A stretch of DNA of 29,365 nucleotides from an uncultured Porphyromonadaceae bacterium (GCA_947174735.1 CAMWKC010000003.1:1-29365), one strand, 5' to 3'. Counted from the first letter of the stretch, positions 8,516 through 17,906 are shown. Notes: generated from the letters alone by a model not told the origin. Numbers and translations: made by a program.

Positions 8516-11500
8516 ATGAGAAAATCAAGACTCATGCCAGCACTCGCAGGATTTTCACTGTGTGCCTTTGTTCCTCTGACAGTATCGGCATACACATCCG
8601 GCAGTGCAAACAGTCCGTTATTGTACGGCTATCATAAGACCGATTATTACGGTCTTGTTTCACCTCTGCCTGCGGGTATGTGTTCATTTCAGGCTGTCAC
8701 CGGCGGTGAGGCAATACATATCGACGGTACTTCCGAGATGCGTGTTCCATCCCTGGGAACATACGCTGACGGCCGTTATTATACCGTAGTACATGAATAT
8801 GACTGGTTCAGCGGAGATGCTATATATCTTGATATATATGACGTCTCTGACTGGCATCTGATTTCAGAACGCCGTATGGATAATGTCTATCCTCAGTACG
8901 GTATGGCTATCGACCCCTCCGGAAAGTTTATATACACCATAAGTCAGGTAGATTATGAACCATGGATTGTCGCTATAGATATAGATAGTCTTGAGACATC
9001 GAATATAGCACAGTTACCCGGTTATCTGTACTACATGGGTATGTGTCTGGACCATGATGGCAATGTCCTTACTCTTAACGGTACGGATATGGGCATATAC
9101 AGAACTGATATCGGTAGTGGTGAGACAGTTATGGTAAGCCAGATAGAGACTCTTGAATCTCCGTTAGGTCTTACAGCCGACCCCCGCTCAGGTCTTATTT
9201 ACATGGTATGTGCTGCCGAAGACTGGTTTACACACGTCTACTCCATTGATGCCGAGACAGGCAATCAGACTGATCTCGGTCCGACTCCTAACGGAGAGTA
9301 CATCACAGGGCTTTATATGCCGGCTTGTGATAATAATGCTCCTGATGCGCTGAGTGATATAAGCTTCGCTTACTCAGCTCCCGGCAGCTCGGAAGCTGAG
9401 ATTAGTTTCACTATGCCTTCGCTTACCTACAGCGGCGGTTCACTCGGAGAGGTATCGGCTCTGTTAATACTGGATGGTGTTGAGGAGACTATCTCTGCTT
9501 CTCCTTCAGAGACAGTAAAACTCAGTAAGTCTCTTGAAGCCGGTAATCATACAGTGCAGCTTTTTGCAGTTAATGAAGCAGGCCGTTCGCCTGAGCGCCG
9601 TTTTACTACTTTTACTGGTCTCGATACTCCCGCCGCAGTCGGTAATCTGACTTTCACAATCAGTGACAGCGGTGTGGCCTCCCTTTCATGGGATGCACCT
9701 CAGAAGTCGCAGAACGGCGGTGATTTCGATCGTGATGCTTTGGCTTATACAGTAATACGCGAACCTAATTCGGTCACTGTCGCCGACCATATAAAGACTA
9801 CGGAATTTTCCGAGACTCTCAGTGATGCTTTTGCCTACTATTCGTATCGTGTTATAGCGTACACAGGTGAAAATGCCGGCGGCGAAGCACAGACAGAGCA
9901 GATAAGATGGGGTGAAATCGATGTTCCTCCCTTCACTGAGGATTTTGAAAACTGGGAAAGTTTCGATCGCTTTACTACCTTTACCTCACTTGATGACGGT
10001 TACGGCTGGAATGGCAGCAACGGTAATGCTCTCTGTATGCCTAATTCTGCTACTGATGCCGATTACTATCTTTTCACTCCTCAGATACGTCTTGAGGGAG
10101 GTCATGCCTACACGCTGTCTTTCGATACCTATATTTATCCATACGACCGTCAGAGCGGTATTATGGAGGTTGAGCTTGTGACAGCTCCGGAACCGGGTAA
10201 CGCAAACGGTATACTGTCTGAGAAAATTGTGGTACCGGCTGGCAACGGTGCGTTCTATTATGATTTTCTGATACCTTCTGACGGAGTTTACTACATCTCT
10301 TTCCGTAATGTGACTCCGGCCGGTGGTCCGCAGATACAGCTTGACAATATCTCTATGCGTTCTTGCGGCACGCCTTCAGCTCCGGCAGCTGCTGAATCTG
10401 TGACAGTATTGGCAGGCACACAGGGTGCACCTTCTGTTACTGTGTCAGGTGTGGCTCCTGTGACTACTCTTGACGGTACTCCGCTTATAGGTATTGACCG
10501 TATCGAAATACGTCGTGAAGGTTCCGATGTAACTGAACAGTTGACCGGCATCGCTCCCGGACAGACATTTGAATGGTCTGACAGTGAAGTGCCTTCAGGT
10601 ATAATGACCTACGCTGTGACTGTCTATAGCAATAGCCTTGAAGGTATGTGCTGTCATTCTTCAGCTTATGTCGGTATTGATACTCCGGCTTCGGTAGAGT
10701 CTCTTAAAGTACGTCAGTATGAACCTTGCAAGGCTCGTATAGAATGGACTGCTCCGGGTACCGAAGGTATTAACGGCGGTTATGTAGACCTGTCGGACGT
10801 TACTTATACTGTCAGCCGTCAGGATGAGCTTGATGGTTATTATATCCCGGTGCTTACAAGTGAACTCGGTGAGTGTGTGTTCAGTGACGACAGCTATGAA
10901 TTACCGGAAGGTGAGACTCAGCACGTGGTACGCTATCTGGTGAAGGCTGTTAATTCAACAGGTGAAAGTGCGTCAGCCTCTGTGGTTGTGACTCTCGGTA
11001 CACCTTATGAGATGCCGTTACGTGAAAGTATGACTGAAGGCGGCTTTACTTCCGACGGCTGGTGTGTGACTTCTACGACCGGTCACGGTTCATGGCAGCC
11101 TGTCACCGGTGATAATATGGCTGTACAGGCTAATGACGGTGACGAAGGTATGCTTATGTTTACCAATAACGGCTGGACTCCCGGTTCGGCTGTGATACGT
11201 TCGCCAAGAATATCTGTCAGCGGTCTTGATAATGCCGGAGTGGCTTTCTTTATGTGGCATGGTAACGATGCTGAACCTGAAGATGCAATTGTGACACTTA
11301 AAGTCATGATTGATGATAATGAACCGGTTGAAATCGGCACAGTATCATATAATGATGGTTCTAAAGGCTGGCAGCGCCATTCATTCGGTATTGACGGTCT
11401 TGACAGTGCATCGGATATAATAATATTATTTGAAGCGTGGGCAGCTGATGGCAGCGCACCTGTCTTTATTGACAATATCCGTGTGGCACCTGTATTTGAC

Positions 11501-12916
11501 AATGATGTCGAATTGGCTAATATTCTGTTGCCGGCTTCTGTAACTATCGGTGAGAAAGCCGAGGCTTCTGTAACAGTTGCTAATACCGGACGTCGTGAAG
11601 CTTCAGTAAATGTAATACTTTATAAAGACGGCAATCCTGTATCCGAACAGACGGTTGAATCGCTTGCCGCCGGTACATCTGCAGAGATAGCTATGGATAT
11701 GGGTATAGCCGTGAGCGATGCATATACTACAGTTAAGTATGATGCTGTGGCTGTATTCAGTGCTGATGAATTTGAGGCCAACAATAGCTGCGAACCGGCT
11801 TATGTATTTGTCAAAGGTAATACTATGCCTGTGGTTGAGATTGAAGGTGAGGTAGATGATAACGGTACTGTTTCACTGAGCTGGAACCGTCCGGAAGGTA
11901 TTATGCCTGTACCAGTCACCGACAGTTTCGAGGATTATTCTCCATACGCCTTATCTGATTTCGGTCCGTGGACTACATACGACGCTGACGGTGCTACCAC
12001 CGACTTCTCTAAATTCTGGCCGGCTCTGACCAATGCCAAGGCTCCTATGGCTTGGGAGGTATGGAATAATGAACAAGTTGAGGCTGATGGATTCTATGAG
12101 GGTATACCGCAGCGCGAGTCTTTCGAGGCTCACTCCGGTAACAGCTGTCTTATCAGTTTCACAGCTATTGAATTCTCTTTCTTCGGTGAGACGCCTTCAA
12201 TCAATGATAACTGGCTTATCTCGCCCGAAGTTATAGGCGCTACCGATGTTGAATTCTGGGTACGTTCACTTCAGACTGTAAACGATGAGATTATCGAGGT
12301 GCTTTATTCAACAGAAGACGCGCTTGATGCCGTTGAGCCTGACCTGAGTGCTTTTGAGGTGCTTAAAACTGTGAATGTGCCCGGTAATGACTGGCGTAAG
12401 GTATCGGTTACTCTTCCCGTAGAAGCCCGTCGATTCGCTATCAGACAGACTACACAGTATAACGGCCATATTCTTATGCTTGATGATATAACTTATGTGC
12501 CGGCTGAGGGTTCGGTACGTAATATAAATCTCACTGGCTATAAAGTGTACCGCAACAATGCAGAGATAGCTGTGGTAGACACAGAGTCTTTCAGCGAGAT
12601 CTTAACTGAGGGAGGTCTCTATACATACTATGTCACCACTCTCTGGGATGCTGGCGAATCATGTGTATCAAATGTATTCTATGCTGATATTGAGACTGGT
12701 GTAGCTCAGATGGAAGGTGATGTTCTTCTGACAGTTGTTTCCGGACAGGGCACTCTGACACTTAAGTCTGTGGCTCCTGTAGAAGTCCGCATTGTCGGTA
12801 CTGACGGTATTACCTATCTTGATACTGTTGTTGACGGTGTCACGGGTCTGACATTACCGGAAGGTATATATATGGTGACAACCGGCAATCAGACTATTAA
12901 GGTTATTGTAAAATAA
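8516..12916 (+). CDS. Very large secreted adhesin-like protein (choice-of-anchor J, Fn3-like, CARDB-like, T9SS sorting domain)
   Basis: 1466 residues with a signal peptide (LMPALAGFSLCAFVPLTVSA). Residues about 60-270 look like a beta-propeller (YGMAIDPSGKFIYTISQ, LGLTADPRSGLIYMV). Fn3-like domains follow (GNLTFTISDSGVASLSWDAP; VESLKVRQYEPCKARIEWTA). Three jelly-roll modules of the cleaved-adhesin/choice-of-anchor J type begin at about 470 (PFTEDFENWESFD, ending IQLDNISM), 832 (PLRESMTEGGFTSDGW, ending VFIDNIRVAP) and 1135 (DSFEDYSPY, ending LMLDDITYV). A CARDB-like domain lies at about 995-1100. The last 70 residues resemble a T9SS sorting domain (LPEGIYMVTTGNQTIKVIVK). Cleaved-adhesin modules occur in the gingipain/HagA hemagglutinins of Porphyromonas, so binding to host or matrix glycoproteins is plausible but unproven. 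No catalytic motif was seen. The Omp28-like gene follows after 9 bases, so the two are probably one operon. Confidence 0.8.
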   Translation: MRKSRLMPALAGFSLCAFVPLTVSAYTSGSANSPLLYGYHKTDYYGLVSPLPAGMCSFQAVTGGEAIHIDGTSEMRVPSLGTYADGRYYTVVHEYDWFSGDAIYLDIYDVSDWHLISERRMDNVYPQYGMAIDPSGKFIYTISQVDYEPWIVAIDIDSLETSNIAQLPGYLYYMGMCLDHDGNVLTLNGTDMGIYRTDIGSGETVMVSQIETLESPLGLTADPRSGLIYMVCAAEDWFTHVYSIDAETGNQTDLGPTPNGEYITGLYMPACDNNAPDALSDISFAYSAPGSSEAEISFTMPSLTYSGGSLGEVSALLILDGVEETISASPSETVKLSKSLEAGNHTVQLFAVNEAGRSPERRFTTFTGLDTPAAVGNLTFTISDSGVASLSWDAPQKSQNGGDFDRDALAYTVIREPNSVTVADHIKTTEFSETLSDAFAYYSYRVIAYTGENAGGEAQTEQIRWGEIDVPPFTEDFENWESFDRFTTFTSLDDGYGWNGSNGNALCMPNSATDADYYLFTPQIRLEGGHAYTLSFDTYIYPYDRQSGIMEVELVTAPEPGNANGILSEKIVVPAGNGAFYYDFLIPSDGVYYISFRNVTPAGGPQIQLDNISMRSCGTPSAPAAAESVTVLAGTQGAPSVTVSGVAPVTTLDGTPLIGIDRIEIRREGSDVTEQLTGIAPGQTFEWSDSEVPSGIMTYAVTVYSNSLEGMCCHSSAYVGIDTPASVESLKVRQYEPCKARIEWTAPGTEGINGGYVDLSDVTYTVSRQDELDGYYIPVLTSELGECVFSDDSYELPEGETQHVVRYLVKAVNSTGESASASVVVTLGTPYEMPLRESMTEGGFTSDGWCVTSTTGHGSWQPVTGDNMAVQANDGDEGMLMFTNNGWTPGSAVIRSPRISVSGLDNAGVAFFMWHGNDAEPEDAIVTLKVMIDDNEPVEIGTVSYNDGSKGWQRHSFGIDGLDSASDIIILFEAWAADGSAPVFIDNIRVAPVFDNDVELANILLPASVTIGEKAEASVTVANTGRREASVNVILYKDGNPVSEQTVESLAAGTSAEIAMDMGIAVSDAYTTVKYDAVAVFSADEFEANNSCEPAYVFVKGNTMPVVEIEGEVDDNGTVSLSWNRPEGIMPVPVTDSFEDYSPYALSDFGPWTTYDADGATTDFSKFWPALTNAKAPMAWEVWNNEQVEADGFYEGIPQRESFEAHSGNSCLISFTAIEFSFFGETPSINDNWLISPEVIGATDVEFWVRSLQTVNDEIIEVLYSTEDALDAVEPDLSAFEVLKTVNVPGNDWRKVSVTLPVEARRFAIRQTTQYNGHILMLDDITYVPAEGSVRNINLTGYKVYRNNAEIAVVDTESFSEILTEGGLYTYYVTTLWDAGESCVSNVFYADIETGVAQMEGDVLLTVVSGQGTLTLKSVAPVEVRIVGTDGITYLDTVVDGVTGLTLPEGIYMVTTGNQTIKVIVK

Positions 12917-12925
12917 ACAGACACT

Positions 12926-14632
12926 ATGAGAAGAATCAGCATGTTGCTGATGTTCCTCACTGCCATGACGGGTATATGGGCTCAGAGCCCTGCCCGTCTT
13001 GGTTGGTGTGGGGATATCGACAATGGTTACGGTGACGCGGGTGGTGCGATAACCCCTTGGATTACTCTTACTCCAGTGCAGACAGGCGTATACGCCGGAA
13101 ATGAGATAACAAGTGTCAGAATAGGTCTTAATGCTAAGGCTAATAATGTTTATATCTATCTGTCAGACAGTATGGAGGATGATGAGTACGCTATACGCCA
13201 GAAAGTCGGAACTCTTGAGGCCGGCTGGCATACTGTGACTCTTGATACTCCGTGGCATATAGAACCTGACAGTCAGATAGCGGTAGGCTATAAAGCTACA
13301 TTTACCAAAGCTGGAGGTGCAGGTTACACCAAAGGTAAGATACCCGAAGCCTGTAATGCCTATTACAATACTAAGGCTACCTGGGTAGAAATAAATGGAG
13401 CTTTCTGTATCGAGGCTCTTGTCGAAGGTGAGTCTATGCCGCGTAATGAGCTTGGTATATCATCGTTTGCTGACAGTTTCGTAACCTCAGGCGACGGTAC
13501 TGTTATAATGCCTGTTACAGTAAGAAACTATGGTGTAAATGACGTGGAGAATTTTACTCTTTCTTGTACTGTAGATGGTATGCTGAAGGATGAACAGAGT
13601 TTTGTCTGTGCTGTACCTGCGGGTGAGGAAACATCTGTTGAACTTTCTGTCCCTATGACCGGAATAGGTGTACATGAGATTGAGGTAGAGGTGCTGACTG
13701 TCAATGGTGAGGCTGATGCATATACAGCCAATAATAAAGCTACCGCTATCCTTACAGAGCGCGATCCGGCGTTTGTACGCCGTGTTGTTATTGAAGAGGG
13801 TACAGGTGACTGGTGTGGTTGGTGCCCTCGCGGTATTGTCGGTCTGGAGATGATGAAGGAAATGTATGGAGACAGAGTTATCGCTATTGCTGTCCATGCT
13901 GATGATATTTATACTACAGATGATTATCAGCCTTTCCTGAGTACAATGACAAGTCTGCCAGGTTGTAAGGTTAACCGTCATCTTGACGGCGATCCTTATT
14001 TCAATATCAAGCGTATGGTAGCGGCAGAGATTGATGAGCCTGTTCCGGTAGGTTACACCGTTAAGGCAACTGTTTTCGACAATAATGAGGTAAAAGTAAA
14101 TTCGGATGTTATTGTGGATACCGAACTTGACGCTTCAAGTCTTCATTTTGCTTTTACTGTGGTTGAAGACGGCTTGAAAGGTAATCAACATAATTCCTAC
14201 TCAGGCGGAAGCACTGAGATGGGCGGCTGGGAATCTTTACCTCCGGTTATTGTGGATTATGAGTATAAGGATGTAGCTCGAGGTATATATCCTGAATACG
14301 ACGGTGCTGCTTTTATCGATGGTACTCTTATTCCGGATGAGAAGTATAGTTTTGAATATACTTTTACTTTACCAGACTGTATACAGAATCCGGATAACAT
14401 AAAGATAATAGGTCAGGTTATCGATGCTTCAAACGGTTTTATACTCAATGCCTGTGAGGTAACACCCTTGCATGAATCCGGCGTCGGTGCGATAGATACT
14501 GATTCTGACAGGATAGTTCGTACGGAAGTATTCGACCTTATGGGCCACCGACTGTCCTCACAGACTACCGAGCCGGTGATTGTAGTCATTACCTATGCTT
14601 CCGGCAGAGTGAAAACTGTAAAAAAGTTGTAA
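12926..14632 (+). CDS. Omp28-like secreted protein with thioredoxin-type CxxC and sorting domain
   Basis: 568 residues with a signal peptide (MLLMFLTAMTGIWAQ). Residues about 20-170 form a jelly-roll-like domain (GLNAKANNVYIYLSDSMEDD); about 175-280 is a CARDB-like region (VPAGEETSVELSVPM); from about 287 comes the Omp28 core with VVIEEGTGDWCGWCPRG, the CGWC pair near residue 296, which is the thioredoxin-fold active-site form. The C-terminus (TEVFDLMGHRLSSQTTEP, then SGRVKTVKKL) is a T9SS sorting domain of the short Prevotella/Porphyromonas kind, though the usual 'GVYIV' is replaced by EPVIVVITYASG. The CxxC suggests disulfide chemistry or metal binding at the cell surface, but Omp28 proteins have no firmly established reaction. 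It ends the + strand gene run, before the 14.66-kb inverted repeat. Confidence 0.82.
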   Translation: MRRISMLLMFLTAMTGIWAQSPARLGWCGDIDNGYGDAGGAITPWITLTPVQTGVYAGNEITSVRIGLNAKANNVYIYLSDSMEDDEYAIRQKVGTLEAGWHTVTLDTPWHIEPDSQIAVGYKATFTKAGGAGYTKGKIPEACNAYYNTKATWVEINGAFCIEALVEGESMPRNELGISSFADSFVTSGDGTVIMPVTVRNYGVNDVENFTLSCTVDGMLKDEQSFVCAVPAGEETSVELSVPMTGIGVHEIEVEVLTVNGEADAYTANNKATAILTERDPAFVRRVVIEEGTGDWCGWCPRGIVGLEMMKEMYGDRVIAIAVHADDIYTTDDYQPFLSTMTSLPGCKVNRHLDGDPYFNIKRMVAAEIDEPVPVGYTVKATVFDNNEVKVNSDVIVDTELDASSLHFAFTVVEDGLKGNQHNSYSGGSTEMGGWESLPPVIVDYEYKDVARGIYPEYDGAAFIDGTLIPDEKYSFEYTFTLPDCIQNPDNIKIIGQVIDASNGFILNACEVTPLHESGVGAIDTDSDRIVRTEVFDLMGHRLSSQTTEPVIVVITYASGRVKTVKKL

Positions 14633-14656
14633 ATAGTATATCCTATAAGAATAAAA

Positions 14657-14738
14657 AAGAGGCTGTGTCAAAATAAATTGCACTTCAAAAGTTTTATGTT
14701 CAACTTTTGAAGTGCAATTTATTTTGACACAGCCTCTT
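14657..14738. repeat. Perfect 37-bp inverted repeat between convergent genes (terminator or MITE-like)
   Basis: Bases 14657-14693 and 14702-14738 are exact reverse complements over 37 bp with an 8-base loop. The outer ends carry aagaggctgtgtcaaaataa, similar to a motif I recall at terminators and at some insertion-sequence ends in Bacteroidales (aagaggctgtctcaaaa). It sits 25 bases after the Omp28 stop codon and 29 bases before the WG gene stop codon, so it can end transcription from both sides. The stem is much longer than needed for termination and contains internal symmetry (cacttcaaaagtt / aacttttgaagtg), which suggests a small mobile or repeated element. I saw no convincing target-site duplication in the flanks. 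Confidence 0.85.
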
Positions 14739-14767
14739 ACGTATTTTTCAGTATGGTCCGGTCATTA

Positions 14768-16900
14768 TCAGAAACCGGCTATTTGGGCCGGAGTAAAGCC
14801 TTCGGCTGCATCGTCTATCCGGCTAAAGATGTAGGGAGCCGCCATAGTGCCGTCAGGACGTAGCAAGGCGATTTTTTCGTCTTGCTTTACTTTGGTGAGT
14901 GGGCCAAAGAGGTAGATTTGTTCGTTATAGACAGGGCCATACCGGCCTTCGCGGTCGACGAATGTCCATACGGGCTGTTTATCAACCTTGAAACTTACCT
15001 GTGCCCAACCTTGCGAAAAGTTATCGGCTTCATCGAATGTCGGTTTGATAGCTACTTTGCAGTCGTCAGTCAGATAGCCGTACTTACGCCCGACTTTAAT
15101 AAGTCTCATACCTTCATGCACATCGTACAGCTTTACGGTAGAAGCTGGTTTTGTGAGTGCTTTGCCGGTACGGTCAATTATTACGGATTTACCGTTGTCA
15201 TCTTTTACTATCGCAACTCCGTTTATAAATCCGTCAGTTTGTACAAGGTCCCATACAGGCTCAATCACCCACTCTCCATCCTGATTGACAAAGCCCCATT
15301 TATTATCCTTACGTGCTGCTGTCAGACCTTCGGAGGGCAACTCTATAGCTTCGAACTCCGGTCTGATGATCCATTCACCTTTGTTGGATAAGATACCGTA
15401 CTTACCATCTTTCTTTGCCTGAACCATATTACTTTTAAACGAGCCTATATATTCAAGACTGCACGGCAGGATTTCGCGGCCTTCCATATCCATAAGTCCT
15501 TCCAGTCCGTCTTTCTTAACAGTAACGACTCCAGAGTTTCCATATACAGAACAGTTGGAATATACAGGTGGTATTATCCATTCTCCGTCAGCATTGACAG
15601 CTCCATTATTTGCGTCCCATTCTTCACGTACCACAGCTAACGGACATTCTTCATGTACAATATCAAGATACCTATATTTAACAGGTAATATTTCTTTACC
15701 GTTTTTATCTGTTAGACCATATTTATCGTCTTTCATTACTTTTATAAGCTGTGTGGCACCCCAGCGATCTATATCATCAAATTCGACTGGTAGCAGTTCT
15801 TCTAAGCGGCCGTCGAAGAGACCGTATTTGCCGTTTCTCTCTATGACATAACGATCAGGAATAATATCTTCGGTAACAAGTTTTAACCACTTCAGACGTT
15901 TAAAATTATCTCCAACTTCCTTACCTTCCCTATTGATTACATAACGACGGTCTTTAGTTCTTACCCTTGCCAAATCTCCTTTGAACTCAGAGATGGCGTC
16001 GTATTGCGGAGCTATGGCCCATTCCCCTCCTGGATTTATGTAGCCACATTTCCCGGAAGCATCAACAGCAGCGGCAAGTCCGTCGCTGAATTTATTAAGT
16101 TTTTTTAATTCAGGCTGTACCACTATTCTGCCATTCTGTGAAATCAGTCCGTTTCCGCCGGGTGTGGTCTCAAGGTCAATCAGTACTTCCCCGTCAACCT
16201 CCTGACGTGCTGACGCCATGTCGGAGAAAAGTTTTATGTCGGCATATTTCGGCGGCAGTACCCATCGTCCTGTGACATCAATGAGGCCCATTGCACCGCC
16301 GGAAGTGGCTATTGCTACATTGCCTCGCCATACTCCTCCCCACAATTTTGATTTGACGGCTTCAAGTTCAGGAGGTATAACCATTTCGCCACGTGCATTG
16401 ACAAAGCCGTATTTACCATTAAGCCTGACCATACCCAGACCGTTATTAAAGTTTGCCGCACGTCCATATATAGGTTCTATAACAACTTTTCCTGTCAGGT
16501 CTATGTAACCCCATTTGTTATTTTTGCTGACTGCAGCCAGACCTTCGGAGAAATGAAACTCTTCATCGTACTGAGGCGTTATGATAGCCTTACCGCTCTT
16601 GTCGATAACACCCCATTTCCCTTCTGCTTTGACAGATGCCAATCCATCGCGGAAACTCCATGCGGATTCATATAAAGGTTCTACAAGAATACTGCCGTCG
16701 GTATATATGTAACCGCATTTACCGTCTTTCTTTACCATGCATATACCGTCGACGGGAGATGTTATAAAATCATAGACAGGTGGTACCACCATGTTGCCGT
16801 CTGTGTCGAGCAAGGTATACTTGCCACCATGACCGCTTGCTATTTCCCGCATCTTCTCCAGTCTTGGATCTTCAGGAAGAACATTTGTTTTTTTTGCCAT
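14768..16900 (-). CDS. WG-repeat (KWG) protein, about 19 repeats
   Basis: 710 residues made almost wholly of WG beta-repeats of about 30-40 residues. I count about 19, some degenerate; clear units include DGKCGYIYTDGSILVEPLY, EGKWGVIDKSGKAIITPQYD, NNKWGYIDLTGKVVIEPIY, NGKYGFVNARGEMVIPP and DNKWGFVNQDGEWVIEPVW. The N-terminus (MAKKTNVLPEDPRLEKM) has no signal peptide, lipobox or membrane segment, so the protein should be cytosolic. Many WG-repeat proteins are exported, which makes this notable. WG repeats are a binding scaffold without a known catalytic role; the ligand is unknown. ATG at 16900 is the natural start. The neighbouring SDR gene lies 86 bases upstream on the same strand, with a hairpin between, so the two are probably separately transcribed. 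Confidence 0.9.
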   Translation of the reverse strand: MAKKTNVLPEDPRLEKMREIASGHGGKYTLLDTDGNMVVPPVYDFITSPVDGICMVKKDGKCGYIYTDGSILVEPLYESAWSFRDGLASVKAEGKWGVIDKSGKAIITPQYDEEFHFSEGLAAVSKNNKWGYIDLTGKVVIEPIYGRAANFNNGLGMVRLNGKYGFVNARGEMVIPPELEAVKSKLWGGVWRGNVAIATSGGAMGLIDVTGRWVLPPKYADIKLFSDMASARQEVDGEVLIDLETTPGGNGLISQNGRIVVQPELKKLNKFSDGLAAAVDASGKCGYINPGGEWAIAPQYDAISEFKGDLARVRTKDRRYVINREGKEVGDNFKRLKWLKLVTEDIIPDRYVIERNGKYGLFDGRLEELLPVEFDDIDRWGATQLIKVMKDDKYGLTDKNGKEILPVKYRYLDIVHEECPLAVVREEWDANNGAVNADGEWIIPPVYSNCSVYGNSGVVTVKKDGLEGLMDMEGREILPCSLEYIGSFKSNMVQAKKDGKYGILSNKGEWIIRPEFEAIELPSEGLTAARKDNKWGFVNQDGEWVIEPVWDLVQTDGFINGVAIVKDDNGKSVIIDRTGKALTKPASTVKLYDVHEGMRLIKVGRKYGYLTDDCKVAIKPTFDEADNFSQGWAQVSFKVDKQPVWTFVDREGRYGPVYNEQIYLFGPLTKVKQDEKIALLRPDGTMAAPYIFSRIDDAAEGFTPAQIAGF

Positions 16901-16934
16901 ATAATCAGATATAGTATATAGTTAGGTTAGAAAC

Positions 16935-16976
16935 CGGTTCCTGTCATATCATCATGATTATATCTGACAGAAACCG
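16935..16976 (-). terminator. Hairpin between SDR and WG genes
   Basis: An 11-bp stem with one mismatch (ggttcctgtca at 16936-16946 with tgacagaaacc at 16965-16975) plus a closing C-G pair surrounds an 18-base loop. It begins 10 bases after the SDR stop codon in the minus direction. The sequence after it lacks a strong T run, so it is a moderate candidate for a terminator or attenuator. Confidence 0.4.
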
Positions 16977-16986
16977 ATGTCATATT

Positions 16987-17766
16987 TCAGTCGAGTGTCT
17001 GAACGCCACCGCCATTCACCATGAGAGTCTGACCGCTTACCCATGCTGAAACGGGAGCTGCGAAGTAAAGTACTGCACCGGCAATGTCTGAAACTTCGCC
17101 GAGACGGTGAATCGGAGTATGAGCTAACATTTTCGCTTCGATCTCATGAGTGAGAACGGTAGCGAGAGCGTGTGTACGTGTAGCACCGGGACCAACGTTG
17201 TTGATACGTATACCCATCGGACCATAATCAAAAGCCAGATTGGAAGCCAGATGATTAAGCGCCGCTTTCGATGACCCGTAGATAGCCATATCAGGACTGT
17301 TGTTGATACTACTCATTGAAGTAATATTGACAACACTGCCATATCCTGACTTCTGCATGTGAGGCGCAGCAAGTTTACATAGTTGCCATGGCGCGAAGAC
17401 ATTAATAGCGTAAATACGTTCTACGTATGCACGGTCAATCTTAAAAGGATTCTCGCGTCCGCCACCTCCGAGACCGGCGTTATTGACAAGGATATTCACC
17501 GTACCGAAAGTCTCTACGGTGAAATCTATCAGATGAGTAAGATCATCGCTGTTGAGCACATTACATACTACGGCAGCACTTTTACCGCCTGCTGCCACAA
17601 TACCGTCGGCCACACTCTGTGCTTTTTCAAGCGAAATATCACTTACTACAACGGCTGCGCCTGCCGCTGCGAGAATTTCACACGAAGCCTTACCGATACC
17701 GTCTCCTCCGCCTGTAACGACAGCGACCTTACCTGTAAGATCAAATAATGATTCAGTATTATACAT
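16987..17766 (-). CDS. Short-chain dehydrogenase, probable 7-alpha-hydroxysteroid dehydrogenase
   Basis: 259 residues, a classical cytosolic SDR. The cofactor motif TGGGDGIG (18-25), an acidic residue after beta-2 (VVVSDI, Asp43, favouring NAD over NADP), NNAG (95-98), and the catalytic Ser150, Tyr163 and Lys167 are all present. Compared from memory with Escherichia coli HdhA (255 residues), similarity is far beyond the generic fold: shared runs include VVVSDI, ILVNNAG, SSKAA and AWVSGQ, plus near matches around 'EIEAKMLAHTPIHRLG' and 'GGGVQ.L', with identical Ser-Tyr-Lys spacing. HdhA oxidises the 7-alpha hydroxyl of bile acids, so a bile-acid role would suit a gut organism. Other SDR substrates are possible and must be tested. 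It is probably monocistronic, with its own upstream gap and hairpin. Confidence 0.8.
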   Translation of the reverse strand: MYNTESLFDLTGKVAVVTGGGDGIGKASCEILAAAGAAVVVSDISLEKAQSVADGIVAAGGKSAAVVCNVLNSDDLTHLIDFTVETFGTVNILVNNAGLGGGGRENPFKIDRAYVERIYAINVFAPWQLCKLAAPHMQKSGYGSVVNITSMSSINNSPDMAIYGSSKAALNHLASNLAFDYGPMGIRINNVGPGATRTHALATVLTHEIEAKMLAHTPIHRLGEVSDIAGAVLYFAAPVSAWVSGQTLMVNGGGVQTLD

Positions 17767-17841
17767 AATAAAAGATTTTCATTTCTATAGTTAGAACGTC
17801 CTTTTTTTCTGTAGGTTCACCTTTCTAACCTCGATTAAAAC

Positions 17842-17878
17842 ATCGGAGGTCAGACAGTCTAACCGTCTGACCTCCGAT
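17842..17878 (-). terminator. Intrinsic terminator of the C10 protease gene
   Basis: A perfect 14-bp GC-rich stem (17842-17855 with 17865-17878) and a 9-base loop lie 28 bases after the stop codon of the C10 protease on the minus strand. On that strand the stem is followed by TTTTAATC, giving the classical hairpin plus T-run form. Confidence 0.8.
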
Positions 17879-17906
17879 AAATCAACATGATAGAAATATT
17901 ATATCT

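Noticed and set aside
13487..13981. 164-codon open frame on the minus strand inside the Omp28-like gene
   Set aside because: It is antisense to a well-supported gene with a conserved CGWC motif, and its translation is Ile/Thr/Ser/Cys-rich shadow sequence.
14882..15391. 169-codon open frame on the plus strand opposite the WG-repeat gene
   Set aside because: It mirrors the periodic codon pattern of WG repeats on the other strand; its own translation shows no motif.
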